A DNA stretch of 13,728 nucleotides, taken from Methanocorpusculum sp. GTDB taxonomy: Archaea > Halobacteriota > Methanomicrobia > Methanomicrobiales > Methanocorpusculaceae. Below the pieces are notes generated by a model that was not told the origin of the DNA, did not search any database, and saw only the letters and a list, made by a program, of their open reading frames with translations. Shown piece after piece: positions 1 to 6,006 of this stretch. Every line of letters begins with the position of its first letter. The first letter of the stretch is position 1. The position numbers and the translations under genes are program-made. The DNA is taken from NCBI GenBank assembly GCA_017555685.1, contig JAFZFW010000098.1, positions 1 through 13,728 on the forward strand, in the 5' to 3' direction.

Positions 1-108
1 ATGGAGATTCTCAGCGAGGAGCATGGATTCACCCGCGAGAGAGTGGACGCCGGTTTAGAGCGTCTCGGGGCAAAGAAGGGTCAGGCTACTCTTGATGCGT
101 GGTTCTGA
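1..108 (+). CDS. fen: Flap endonuclease 1 (FEN1), C-terminal end only
   Basis: Only the last 35 codons and the TGA stop lie in the window; the gene enters from the left, so the ATG at base 1 is probably an internal Met codon. The residues resemble the tail of archaeal FEN1 (an EEHGF-x-x-ERV stretch, then a short basic linker). The protein ends in QATLDAWF, which fits the PCNA-interacting peptide QxxLxxWF (Q28, L31, W34, F35) at the extreme C-terminus, where archaeal FEN1 carries it. FEN1 is the structure-specific nuclease that removes 5' flaps during Okazaki fragment maturation, tethered to the PCNA clamp. The convergent neighbour is the clamp-loader small subunit, so two PCNA-related replication genes lie end to end. 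The nuclease core is not visible, so identity rests on the tail; another PCNA-binding protein is possible but less likely. Confidence 0.85.
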   Translation: MEILSEEHGFTRERVDAGLERLGAKKGQATLDAWF

Positions 109-116
109 GGTTTGGG

Positions 117-200
117 GCTAAGGCGTTAGCCGCATGCCCCTGAGGGTCGAAAGTCACTATGAGCCTTGCTCGGGCCGTGAGCAAGTCCGAAGGACTGGCG
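117..200. repeat. Structured dispersed repeat, copy 1 (between fen and rfcS)
   Basis: Bases 117-136 are the exact reverse complement of 8696-8715 (CATGCGGCTAACGCCTTAGC). The unit contains a small hairpin (GCTAA 117-121 with TTAGC 126-130, four-base loop), and GGGGC at 114-118 could pair with GCCCC at 136-140. Just after it come a 7-bp stem (CTTGCTC 165-171 / GAGCAAG 179-185) and an overlapping alternative AGTCC 184-188 / GGACT 192-196. On the minus strand the words GAGCAAG, GTGAC and the 20-mer occur in the same order as in copy 2, with different spacing. Both copies lie between the 3' ends of convergent genes. The spacing differs by a non-multiple of three and the reading frames do not match, so this looks structural and not coding. 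Function unknown. Confidence 0.7.
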
Positions 201-366
201 ATTCGCGTGGATTCGTGTTTCATGAGTAAGGACAGAGATTCCCAATCACTGTAAAAGAAATCTAATAGAGGTTTTTATACGGTAGGTTTGGAGTGAAACT
301 TCATGAGTGTATTTCCCTCGCAAAACCATGCGTACAAAGTGTGAGATAATCTCTCTACACACACAC
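201..366. other. Remainder of the fen-rfcS intergenic region
   Basis: I see no convincing gene here. It contains a T5 run (272-276) that could end the fen transcript, a 9-bp direct repeat TTCATGAGT (219-227 and 300-308), and a short CA dinucleotide run (about 357-366) next to the rfcS terminator. The longest notable plus-strand ORF in the gap (134-229, 31 codons) is arginine-rich, overlaps the structured repeat and has no family resemblance. Confidence 0.5.
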
Positions 367-405
367 AAAAAAAAAAAGAAAAAACCTCAGAGCATCCAAA
401 GCTCT
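367..405 (-). terminator. Terminator of rfcS
   Basis: Reading the minus strand after the rfcS stop codon, a 5-bp stem (AGAGC/GCTCT, bases 389-393 with 401-405, seven-base loop) is followed by two long uridine runs: six (379-384) and eleven (367-377), separated by one C. Archaeal termination depends mainly on U-rich tracts, and this is the strongest one in the window. Confidence 0.75.
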
Positions 406-414
406 CAGATTCTA

Positions 415-1380
415 TTACTCCATCCAGATTTTGATAAACTTTGCAATTAAGGCATCCATCTGGATGTCTGCGTTTGCTCCCTCGCTTAAGCGGAAATCCG
501 TCTCTCCGATAGCGTCGATTAAATCCGTCTTCACGCGGCGGTCAAGCTCTTTTGCTGCAGAGACTTCGCGGTAGAGCTGGTTCAAGAGCTCGTTTGGCGC
601 GATTCCTTTGTCGTACATCAGCATATGCAGCATCCGCTCAGAGGTCTCGAAGTCGCCTTCTTTACAGAGGGCGACAAGCATCGAAATCTCCTCCGGCTTT
701 GCGGTAGACGTTACCGCATAGACATTTGCTGCGGTCACTGAGTCTGCCACAATTGCTGCGCCCTGCAGTGCATTGATTGCTTTTCGCATATCTCCCTGGG
801 CAACATAGGTGATTGCCTGATAGGCATCCTCTTCAATCACAATTCCCTCCGCTTTGGCGATTCTGTCCATCTCCTCACGGACAGCGTCTTCGGTCAGCGG
901 GCGGAAACGGTAAATGGCACATCTGCTCTGGATCGGATCGATGATTTTGGATGAATAGTTGCAGGAGAGAATAAAGCGGCAGGTCTCGGCATAGTTCTCC
1001 ATCGTTCTGCGAAGCGCTGCCTGTGCATCATTGGTTAACGCATCGGCTTCGTCCAGGAAGAGAATCTTAAACTCCGCATCGCCTAACGGGGAAGTACGGG
1101 CAAACTGCTTAATCTGCGTTCGGACTACATCAATACCACGCTCGTCAGAGGCGTTTAACTCGCGGAAGTTCATGCTCCAGGTATCGCCAAACATCTCGCG
1201 GGCGAGTGCTACTGCACAGGTGGTTTTTCCAATACCCGCAGTTCCGGTGAATAACAGGTGCGGAAGGGATTTTGCGGCGGCATAGGTCTTTAACCGCTCA
1301 ACGATTTCCTGCTGTCCGGAGACTTCATCTAAGGTCTTCGGACGGTATTTCTCAATCCAGATATCAGGAGATGCCTGCAT
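415..1380 (-). CDS. rfcS: Replication factor C small subunit (clamp loader ATPase)
   Basis: This 321-residue AAA+ protein has the usual length and order of archaeal RfcS. It opens with the RFC-box-like [16 protein letters not shown] (residues 8-23). Walker A is GTAGIGKT (46-53), Walker B ends in DEAD (110-113), and the SRC arginine-finger motif is at 152-154, followed by the helical collar domain. With RfcL it forms the pentamer that opens PCNA and loads it on primed DNA using ATP. No intein interrupts the Walker region, where some archaeal RFC genes carry one. The start is supported by a TATA-like element ending 24 bases upstream. The gene stands alone: the cupin gene upstream ends in a U-run before the rfcS promoter, and fen converges from the left. 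Confidence 0.97.
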   Translation of the reverse strand: MQASPDIWIEKYRPKTLDEVSGQQEIVERLKTYAAAKSLPHLLFTGTAGIGKTTCAVALAREMFGDTWSMNFRELNASDERGIDVVRTQIKQFARTSPLGDAEFKILFLDEADALTNDAQAALRRTMENYAETCRFILSCNYSSKIIDPIQSRCAIYRFRPLTEDAVREEMDRIAKAEGIVIEEDAYQAITYVAQGDMRKAINALQGAAIVADSVTAANVYAVTSTAKPEEISMLVALCKEGDFETSERMLHMLMYDKGIAPNELLNQLYREVSAAKELDRRVKTDLIDAIGETDFRLSEGANADIQMDALIAKFIKIWME

Positions 1381-1404
1381 ATCTTACATATTGCATCCAA
1401 AGGC

Positions 1405-1412
1405 GGATAAAG
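1405..1412 (-). promoter_or_regulatory. TATA-like box of rfcS
   Basis: On the minus strand CTTTATCC lies with 24 bases between it and the rfcS ATG, the same spacing as at other genes here. The match to an archaeal TATA box is moderate. A start site about 25 bases downstream would coincide with the ATG, giving a leaderless mRNA. Confidence 0.4.
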
Positions 1413-1427
1413 ACTCTGATGCGGGGT

Positions 1428-1434
1428 AAAAAAA
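1428..1434 (-). terminator. U-run terminator after the cupin gene
   Basis: Seven consecutive adenines on the plus strand give a U7 tract one base after the cupin stop codon, a typical archaeal intrinsic terminator. It would close the isomerase-RuBisCO-cupin transcript before the rfcS promoter. No clear stem precedes it. Confidence 0.55.
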
Positions 1435-1435
1435 G

Positions 1436-1768
1436 TTACGGGGAGTTTGGCAGTACCGCAAAGAATACTGCATCGGTCTCGCCTTCGTTTTTCAGCGTGT
1501 GGGACTGTCCCTTCGGACAGTAGTGTACCTGGCCTGCGTGAAGTTTCAGCGTCTCGCCGTTGTAGAGAACAGTTGTCTCTCCTTCTAAGAAGTACATCAC
1601 TTCGCAGTTGGTCTCGTGAGTGTGCAGACCAATGGATGCCCCGGGAATCAGGCGCCCCATTACAATCTTTCCCATCTCATCGATGTGCATCCGTGAACGG
1701 TACTCTTTTTCTCCGCCGAAGAAGTTTGCTGCAGCGGTTTCTTCCATTTCGTCAAAGTTGATAATCAT
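1436..1768 (-). CDS. Small single-domain cupin in the RuBisCO operon
   Basis: The 110-residue product fits both cupin signatures exactly. Motif 1 is G43-x5-H49-x-H51-x4-E56-x6-G63 and motif 2 is G79-x5-P85-x-G87-x2-H90-x3-N94, so the metal ligands H49, H51, E56 and H90 are all present and the barrel should bind a divalent metal. I chose the ATG at 1768 because it follows the RuBisCO stop by 16 bases with a GAGG Shine-Dalgarno; a longer frame from 1807 would run back into the RuBisCO gene. It has no signal peptide or membrane segment. Small cupins bind or isomerise sugars and other metabolites, and this one is probably transcribed with the isomerase and RuBisCO, which suggests a sugar-phosphate role. 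That role is inference; the family does not fix the substrate. Confidence 0.9.
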   Translation of the reverse strand: MIINFDEMEETAAANFFGGEKEYRSRMHIDEMGKIVMGRLIPGASIGLHTHETNCEVMYFLEGETTVLYNGETLKLHAGQVHYCPKGQSHTLKNEGETDAVFFAVLPNSP

Positions 1769-1784
1769 AGGTCCTCGTACTGTG

Positions 1785-2999
1785 TTATGAGTCGCCCCAT
1801 TTTGCAATGGCGGCAGCTAATTCAGGATGTGATACCGCGTACTCGCGGGCTGGAATGCCCAGGACAGCGGCCTCTGCTGCCTGAAGCATCGCACGGGTTC
1901 CGGCTGTTGTTCCGCCCGGATGTCCGTGGATTCCTCCTCCTGCCTGTAAAACGATGTCCGTTCCAAGCTTTGCAATTTCTGCTGCAACCTTTCCCGGATG
2001 CAGGCCGCCGGAAGAGACCGGGAAAACCGGCTTTAAGTGACCGGCAGGGGAAGTAATCGCTGCGTTATCAGCGATAACCTCACCTGCTTTGCTGCCCATC
2101 TTACCGGAGACCGAGCCCGTATGCAGCTGGTCTCCGCCCGCGGAACGGACGAGCTTTGCAATCGGCCGCATGGCAATTCCGTGATGCGGGTTTCTGGTCA
2201 GTGCCCCGTGCATCGTCCGGTGGACATGAATCGGGACATTGATTGCGGGGTCTTCTGCCAGCGCCTGGATTGCTGAGAATCCGGCTGTCAGCACATCGAC
2301 CATGAGCATATTTGCCCCGGCAGATACCGCCTTGTGGGCAAGCTCGACAATTTTGTCTCCGCCGGTTGTCACGTTTACCGCGTAGAGAACCTGTTTTCCG
2401 GTCTCGTCCTTTGCACGGTCAAGCGCATCCATGACCGCCTCAAGACGTTCGAAGAGAGGGCAGAAGGTCTGGTTTGTTAAGGTCTCATCATCTTTGATTA
2501 AGTCAAGACCGCCAAGGGCTGCTTCATAGGCAACCTGTGCAGTGTCTTTCGGATTTAACCCGACCTTCGGCTTGATAATGGTTCCAATATGCGGGCGGCA
2601 GGATACTTCAGTACCGACGATTTTTCTGACACCATCGATACCAAATTTCGGACCGCATCCTGCGAGGTTTTCCGGCAGGTCTATGTCAACGAGTCTTACT
2701 GCGTCGAGCTTTCCTAAGCCAAAGAGATTTCCGGCGATTACAGATAAGTACTGCGGAATATTGCCTTTCTCAAAAATCTCGTACGGGAAGCAAATCTTTG
2801 TGAGGTATCCGCCGTCAGGGAGTTCGATTAAGTCTTCAACCGAGCCGTCTAATGCATGAACATATGCTGTCCTGTCGTTTACGGTGGACAAATCAGTCCA
2901 GGTTCCGGTGGTCTGCTCTTCGCGAAGTGCGTTTGCTGCATAGGCAGCGTCCACCCCTGCTTTGGGGCGGAAGTAGTAAGTTGCGAGTAAATCTTTCAT
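1785..2999 (-). CDS. rbcL: Ribulose-1,5-bisphosphate carboxylase/oxygenase, form III
   Basis: This 404-residue protein is slightly shorter than most archaeal RuBisCOs but keeps the catalytic set (spinach numbers in brackets, assigned by eye). These are E28 (60), T33-W34 (65-66), N91 (123), K143 and K145 in IIKPKVG (175, 177), carbamylated K169 with D171-E172 in IKDDE (201, 203-204), H260-R261 (294-295), loop-6 K300 in SGKMGSK (334), the SGGLH stretch from S329, and the GGG at 354-356. It should therefore be a true carboxylase and not a RuBisCO-like protein. Form III enzymes turn RuBP plus CO2 into two 3-phosphoglycerates, downstream of AMP salvage. The ATG overlaps the isomerase stop (ATGA), and GGAGAG five bases upstream is a good ribosome site, so translation is probably coupled. 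No small-subunit gene is nearby, as expected for form III. Confidence 0.97.
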   Translation of the reverse strand: MKDLLATYYFRPKAGVDAAYAANALREEQTTGTWTDLSTVNDRTAYVHALDGSVEDLIELPDGGYLTKICFPYEIFEKGNIPQYLSVIAGNLFGLGKLDAVRLVDIDLPENLAGCGPKFGIDGVRKIVGTEVSCRPHIGTIIKPKVGLNPKDTAQVAYEAALGGLDLIKDDETLTNQTFCPLFERLEAVMDALDRAKDETGKQVLYAVNVTTGGDKIVELAHKAVSAGANMLMVDVLTAGFSAIQALAEDPAINVPIHVHRTMHGALTRNPHHGIAMRPIAKLVRSAGGDQLHTGSVSGKMGSKAGEVIADNAAITSPAGHLKPVFPVSSGGLHPGKVAAEIAKLGTDIVLQAGGGIHGHPGGTTAGTRAMLQAAEAAVLGIPAREYAVSHPELAAAIAKWGDS

Positions 3000-3925
3000 G
3001 ATCTCTCCAGGTCGTCAAATGCGAGATGCTCTTTCATAATCGTGTACGCGGCAGCCGGGGGAACAGCGCCTGCTTCGGTGACGATGAGGTCGATGTAGCG
3101 TGCCGGGGTGACGTCGAAGACCGGGTTTCTGACGGTCACGAACGGAAGCGTTTCGGCGATATCATCTGCAAGAACCTCGGATGCGGGGCGTTCCTCAATC
3201 TCGATATGCTGTCCGTAGAGGGTCTGCGGAGCAAACTTGTAGGTCTCTGCGGCAACGAGCACATTTTTGCGTGCTTCATGTGCCGCGAGGGCAATCTGGG
3301 ATGTACCAATCTTATTGACCACTGCTCCCGAGACGGTAACAGCATCTGCGCCGACGATTACCAGGTCGGCCTCTTTCATAAAGGTACGGACTGCTGAATC
3401 CACAATATAGGTGGTCGGGATTTCATGATCGTTTAAGGTTTTGATGGTCAGCAGCCCCTGGTTCCACGGGCGGACTTCGGTGGCGATTACCGAGATGTTT
3501 TTACCCTGCTCTGTGGCGAGCAGGATTCCGGCAAGGGCTGCTTTGGAGTTGCAGTGCGTCATCACCGTCATGCCGTCTTTGATGCGGGCGGCACAGATTT
3601 CTGCGATACGCTGCAGGGCATCAGTAGAAGATTGGATGAACCGGTCTGCCTGGGTTTTTACCAGACGGCGTGCTTCCTCTTCGGTTTCTGCTGCAGAAAT
3701 TCCGTTGAGCACGAGATGAACGGCATTGGGAAGAGACACTGCGGTAGGACGCGTTGCAAGCAGCAGTTCCGCTGCGGCATCCATCTCTGAAAGAAACGCG
3801 GCAAGGCCTGCTTTCGGCAGAGTATCAGCATGGTCGCGAAGGGCAGCGGCTGCTTCGCGGGCAATTTTTCCGGCTCCGCGTATCTCCATGGTTTTGATTT
3901 GTTCAGCAGTTTTTGCAAGAGACAT
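2996..3925 (-). CDS. Ribose-1,5-bisphosphate isomerase (eIF2B-like family)
   Basis: This is a 309-residue member of the eIF2B alpha/MtnA superfamily. C125 in MTHCNSK and D194 in VGADAV sit at the same relative distance as the catalytic Cys133 and Asp202 described for the Thermococcus kodakarensis enzyme (constant offset of eight). TEVRPWNQG (149-157) and NKIGTSQ (204-210) are further family signatures. The enzyme converts ribose-1,5-bisphosphate to ribulose-1,5-bisphosphate. Its gene overlaps the RuBisCO gene by four bases, so enzyme and product user are encoded together. Older annotation would call this a translation initiation factor eIF2B subunit; the neighbour argues against that. The start at 3925 is supported by a TATA-like box ending 26 bases upstream. 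AMP phosphorylase, the first pathway enzyme, is absent from the window. Confidence 0.95.
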   Translation of the reverse strand: MSLAKTAEQIKTMEIRGAGKIAREAAAALRDHADTLPKAGLAAFLSEMDAAAELLLATRPTAVSLPNAVHLVLNGISAAETEEEARRLVKTQADRFIQSSTDALQRIAEICAARIKDGMTVMTHCNSKAALAGILLATEQGKNISVIATEVRPWNQGLLTIKTLNDHEIPTTYIVDSAVRTFMKEADLVIVGADAVTVSGAVVNKIGTSQIALAAHEARKNVLVAAETYKFAPQTLYGQHIEIEERPASEVLADDIAETLPFVTVRNPVFDVTPARYIDLIVTEAGAVPPAAAYTIMKEHLAFDDLERS

Positions 3926-3951
3926 TCGTATCTAAAAATCGTATGTGGATG

Positions 3952-3959
3952 ATTAAATA
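3952..3959 (-). promoter_or_regulatory. TATA box of the isomerase-RuBisCO-cupin operon
   Basis: The minus strand reads TATTTAAT with 26 bases between it and the isomerase ATG. It falls just after the U-run that ends the upstream gene, so the operon probably has its own promoter and a leaderless or nearly leaderless mRNA. Confidence 0.5.
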
Positions 3960-3966
3960 GTTATGG

Positions 3967-3972
3967 AAAAAA
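3967..3972 (-). terminator. U-run after the 5-formyl-THF cyclo-ligase family gene
   Basis: Six adenines on the plus strand give U6 five bases beyond the stop codon at 3978. It separates this gene from the isomerase promoter next door. Confidence 0.45.
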
Positions 3973-3977
3973 GCGGG

Positions 3978-4535
3978 TTAGAAGGTGATGATGCCTTCTT
4001 CGGTGATGACGGCATCAAGGCTGATGTCTGTTTCCTCGACCGGTACTTCGGGAACTTCCTGGCAGGAATAGGCAAGGCCGATTTTTTCCAGATGAGGGTT
4101 TGCGGAAAGGAACCGGTCGTAGTATCCGGCCCCGTATCCGATGCGGTTTCCTGCCCGGTCAAAGCCGAGAAGCGGAAGCAGGACGGCCTCGATTTCCGCC
4201 GGTTTTACCGGGAGCTCATGAGACAGGGGTTCGGGGACATTAAAGGTTCCTGGCTCCAAGTCACGGACTGACTCAAGCCGTGAGAGGCGAAGCGTCCGCG
4301 TCTCCTTTTCGATAATTGGGACGGCAACCATCTTTCCTTCCGCAAGCAGACGGTTGATTAAGACCAGGGTCTCCACTTCCGGATCCTTGGCGGCGTAGGC
4401 TAGGATACGCTGTTTTGAGCAGAGATACTCTTCAGCAAGGGCTGTTATCGCACATCCCTTTTCCCGCCGTTCTGCAAGACTCAGGGCAAATCTTCTCTCT
4501 TTGAGTTCAAAACGCAGAGCCGCCTTATCAATCAT
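3978..4535 (-). CDS. 5-formyltetrahydrofolate cyclo-ligase family protein
   Basis: The 185-residue product has the family's C-terminal signature: LPLLGFDRAGNRIGYGAGYYDRF (120-142), which includes the conserved GYGxGYYDR nucleotide/substrate loop. The basic N-terminal helix with KERR (12-15) is also typical. The bacterial enzyme uses ATP to turn 5-formyl-THF into 5,10-methenyl-THF. I chose the ATG at 4535 over an upstream one at 4625 because the extra 30 residues are atypical, the family normally begins with a helix like MIDKAALRFELKERR, and a TATA-like CTATATG ends 25 bases upstream of 4535. In a methanogen that uses tetrahydromethanopterin the natural substrate is uncertain; it may act on imported or residual folate, or on another carboxylate. 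It is followed by a U-run and is probably transcribed alone. Confidence 0.93.
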   Translation of the reverse strand: MIDKAALRFELKERRFALSLAERREKGCAITALAEEYLCSKQRILAYAAKDPEVETLVLINRLLAEGKMVAVPIIEKETRTLRLSRLESVRDLEPGTFNVPEPLSHELPVKPAEIEAVLLPLLGFDRAGNRIGYGAGYYDRFLSANPHLEKIGLAYSCQEVPEVPVEETDISLDAVITEEGIITF

Positions 4536-4560
4536 GAAAGGAGTATTCGCCGAAGGAAAA

Positions 4561-4567
4561 CATATAG
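4561..4567 (-). promoter_or_regulatory. TATA-like box of the cyclo-ligase family gene
   Basis: The minus strand reads CTATATG, ending 25 bases before the ATG at 4535. This placement supports the shorter start and predicts a leaderless transcript. Confidence 0.5.
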
Positions 4568-4608
4568 ATTCCGATAGCAGAAAAGCAAAAACAGAACAGG
4601 AGAATGAA

Positions 4609-4642
4609 GTTGTGGTGGAAAACAATCCAAAACCACCACAAC
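4609..4642. terminator. Perfect 10-bp inverted repeat, possible transporter terminator
   Basis: GTTGTGGTGG (4609-4618) and CCACCACAAC (4633-4642) form a perfect 10-bp stem with a 14-base A-rich loop. Read on the minus strand, the loop is T-rich and the stem is followed by a pyrimidine-rich stretch with a T5 run, so it could end the asd-albA-transporter transcript about 130 bases beyond the transporter stop. It also lies about 75 bases upstream of the cyclo-ligase start, so an operator or regulatory RNA is an alternative. Confidence 0.45.
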
Positions 4643-4770
4643 CTCGTTATATTGCGGAGTACTGGAAATATTTTTGATGCGTTGGAATCCAGCCTCCATA
4701 TTCTACTACGTTATTTGAGATGATAAAACATTTCCTTTACAACGAAACAGCAATTTATGGCAAATACCTG

Positions 4771-5997
4771 CTACAAAATGCTGATAATCCATATCCAAAG
4801 AGAATACACCAGAATTGAAAGCAGCGTTACCGGGATTCCGGCTTTGAGATACGTCAGAAATGACAGCGTCTGCCCGTCTTTTTCTGCGCGCTGGATTACA
4901 ATTATCGTCGAGGCTGCACCAAGAATCGTCAGAGTGCCTGCCGCGGTACATCCGGCAGACGCTGCCATATACAAAGGCACTGATGCCGCAGCGGTTTCCA
5001 GGAGCGGGAGAACCATTAAGACAAACGGCACGTTGGAGACAAACTGCGAAACAACCGCACCGGCTGTAATCATCACCGGGACAGAGGCTGTCAGCGTCTC
5101 CGGAAGCAGGACCTGTAAGACCCCGCTTTCCCAGACTGCTTCCATTAGGATAAACATCGCCGCAAAGAAGACCAGCGTGCGGTAGTCTACGGCTTTGATA
5201 AGCTGCAGGCGCTGTTTGGAAAACAGCAGAAGCGGAAGGGCTGCCGCCGCGGCAATCCAGATAAACGACACGGAAATGCCGAAGAACGAACCGGCAATCC
5301 GGATGGCAACGCACAGCAGAATCAGTACAAAGCTTACCGTACAAAGCTTCGCAAGCGCCGGGTCACGGACAGGGCCTGCGGCCTCCGGTTCAACCGGCTC
5401 TGCCGGGATTCCGCGGGCAAGGAACCAGTAGGACAGAAGCAGGCAGAGAACGGACGGGACGGCAAGGTAGACGGCAAAGGTTACAAACGCATCCGGGATG
5501 CCGGAGAGGGCAATCAGCAGGTTCTGCGGGTTTCCAATAGGTGTCGCCGCACTTCCGAAGGTAACGGCAAAACACAGCGCCAGAAGCATGCGGATAACCG
5601 GAATCCGGAACTTTGCTGCACAAAACAGCGCAATCGGGGAAGCGATTACCGCCACTGTATCGTTCATGAAAAGAGCGGAGGCAAGCGCTGTTGTCAGCAT
5701 GAAAATCAGCAGAATCTGCCGTCTGTCTGCGGCCTTCGTAAATCCTTTGAGAACCAGCCGGTGAAGCAGGCCGGATGCGTCAAGCGCTGCGCCGAACACA
5801 AACATCCCGAACAAAAACGCCAGCACATCCAACTGAATCGAAGCAATCGCTGACGGCAGGGAAATCGTCTGGAAGATCAGCGCTGCTCCCGCTCCTGCTG
5901 TCATAATTCCCCAGATGGGAAGACGAAACGTTCCAACCCGGCGGATCATAATCAGCAGGAAAACCACTGCCAGGATTCCAACCGCGGTCAGATTCAT
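4771..5997 (-). CDS. ArsB/SLC13-type (ion transporter superfamily) permease
   Basis: This 408-residue, highly hydrophobic protein has about ten or more membrane segments in two related halves. The first half carries MNDTVAVIASP (111-121) and GSAATPIGNPQN (148-159); the second half carries the matching SNVPFV (321-326). Such NDT/GNPQN and SNVPF elements are typical of the ArsB, NhaD, CitM and SLC13 group, which move anions or exchange ions using an ion gradient. The substrate (arsenite, dicarboxylate, sulfate or Na+/H+) cannot be decided from sequence alone, and no arsR, arsA or arsC gene is nearby to support arsenic resistance. It starts nine bases after the albA stop with no Shine-Dalgarno in the gap, so it is probably co-transcribed with asd and albA and translated by re-initiation. 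Confidence 0.9.
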   Translation of the reverse strand: MNLTAVGILAVVFLLIMIRRVGTFRLPIWGIMTAGAGAALIFQTISLPSAIASIQLDVLAFLFGMFVFGAALDASGLLHRLVLKGFTKAADRRQILLIFMLTTALASALFMNDTVAVIASPIALFCAAKFRIPVIRMLLALCFAVTFGSAATPIGNPQNLLIALSGIPDAFVTFAVYLAVPSVLCLLLSYWFLARGIPAEPVEPEAAGPVRDPALAKLCTVSFVLILLCVAIRIAGSFFGISVSFIWIAAAAALPLLLFSKQRLQLIKAVDYRTLVFFAAMFILMEAVWESGVLQVLLPETLTASVPVMITAGAVVSQFVSNVPFVLMVLPLLETAAASVPLYMAASAGCTAAGTLTILGAASTIIVIQRAEKDGQTLSFLTYLKAGIPVTLLSILVYSLWIWIISIL

Positions 5998-6006
5998 AAA
6001 AAAGGG

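Larger units (their letters stand above)
4534..4818 (+). pseudogene. Possible interrupted small ORF with an in-frame TGA
   Basis: A plus-strand frame opens with ATG at 4534 and reads 47 codons ending in RYIAEYWKYF before a TGA at 4675-4677. It then stays open for 46 more codons (through QPPYSTTLFEMIKHF) to a TGA at 4816-4818. Its composition is more protein-like than most chance frames, and it fills the gap between two minus-strand genes, overlapping the transporter 3' end antisense by 48 bases and the cyclo-ligase start by two. I recognise no family. It could be a decayed gene, two short ORFs, or chance; the length alone is not significant. Selenocysteine at the TGA is unlikely because I see no supporting element. 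Confidence 0.2.

Noticed and set aside
117-200. CRISPR repeat or tRNA-like gene
   Set aside because: There are no regularly spaced copies, and the stems do not form a cloverleaf with a recognisable T-arm or CCA-stem layout.
134-229. 31-codon plus-strand ORF between fen and rfcS
   Set aside because: It overlaps the structured repeat, is arginine-rich without family resemblance, and shows no promoter or ribosome site.
357-384. CA dinucleotide run and A-runs as a microsatellite or recombination site
   Set aside because: The CA run is very short and the A-runs are better explained as the rfcS terminator U-tract.
415-1380. Intein in the RFC small subunit
   Set aside because: The Walker A and B regions are continuous and total length is the normal ~320 residues.
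2996-3925. Annotation of the isomerase as translation initiation factor eIF2B
   Set aside because: The four-base overlap with RuBisCO and the catalytic Cys125/Asp194 pair favour ribose-1,5-bisphosphate isomerase.
4675-4677. Selenocysteine (UGA recoding) in the interrupted frame
   Set aside because: No SECIS-like element or selenoprotein family was recognisable, and the flanking sequence matches no known selenoprotein.
4706-5344. 212-codon minus-strand frame inside the permease gene
   Set aside because: It lies in another frame of a clear permease, is cysteine- and arginine-rich, and has no family signature. It is a shadow ORF.
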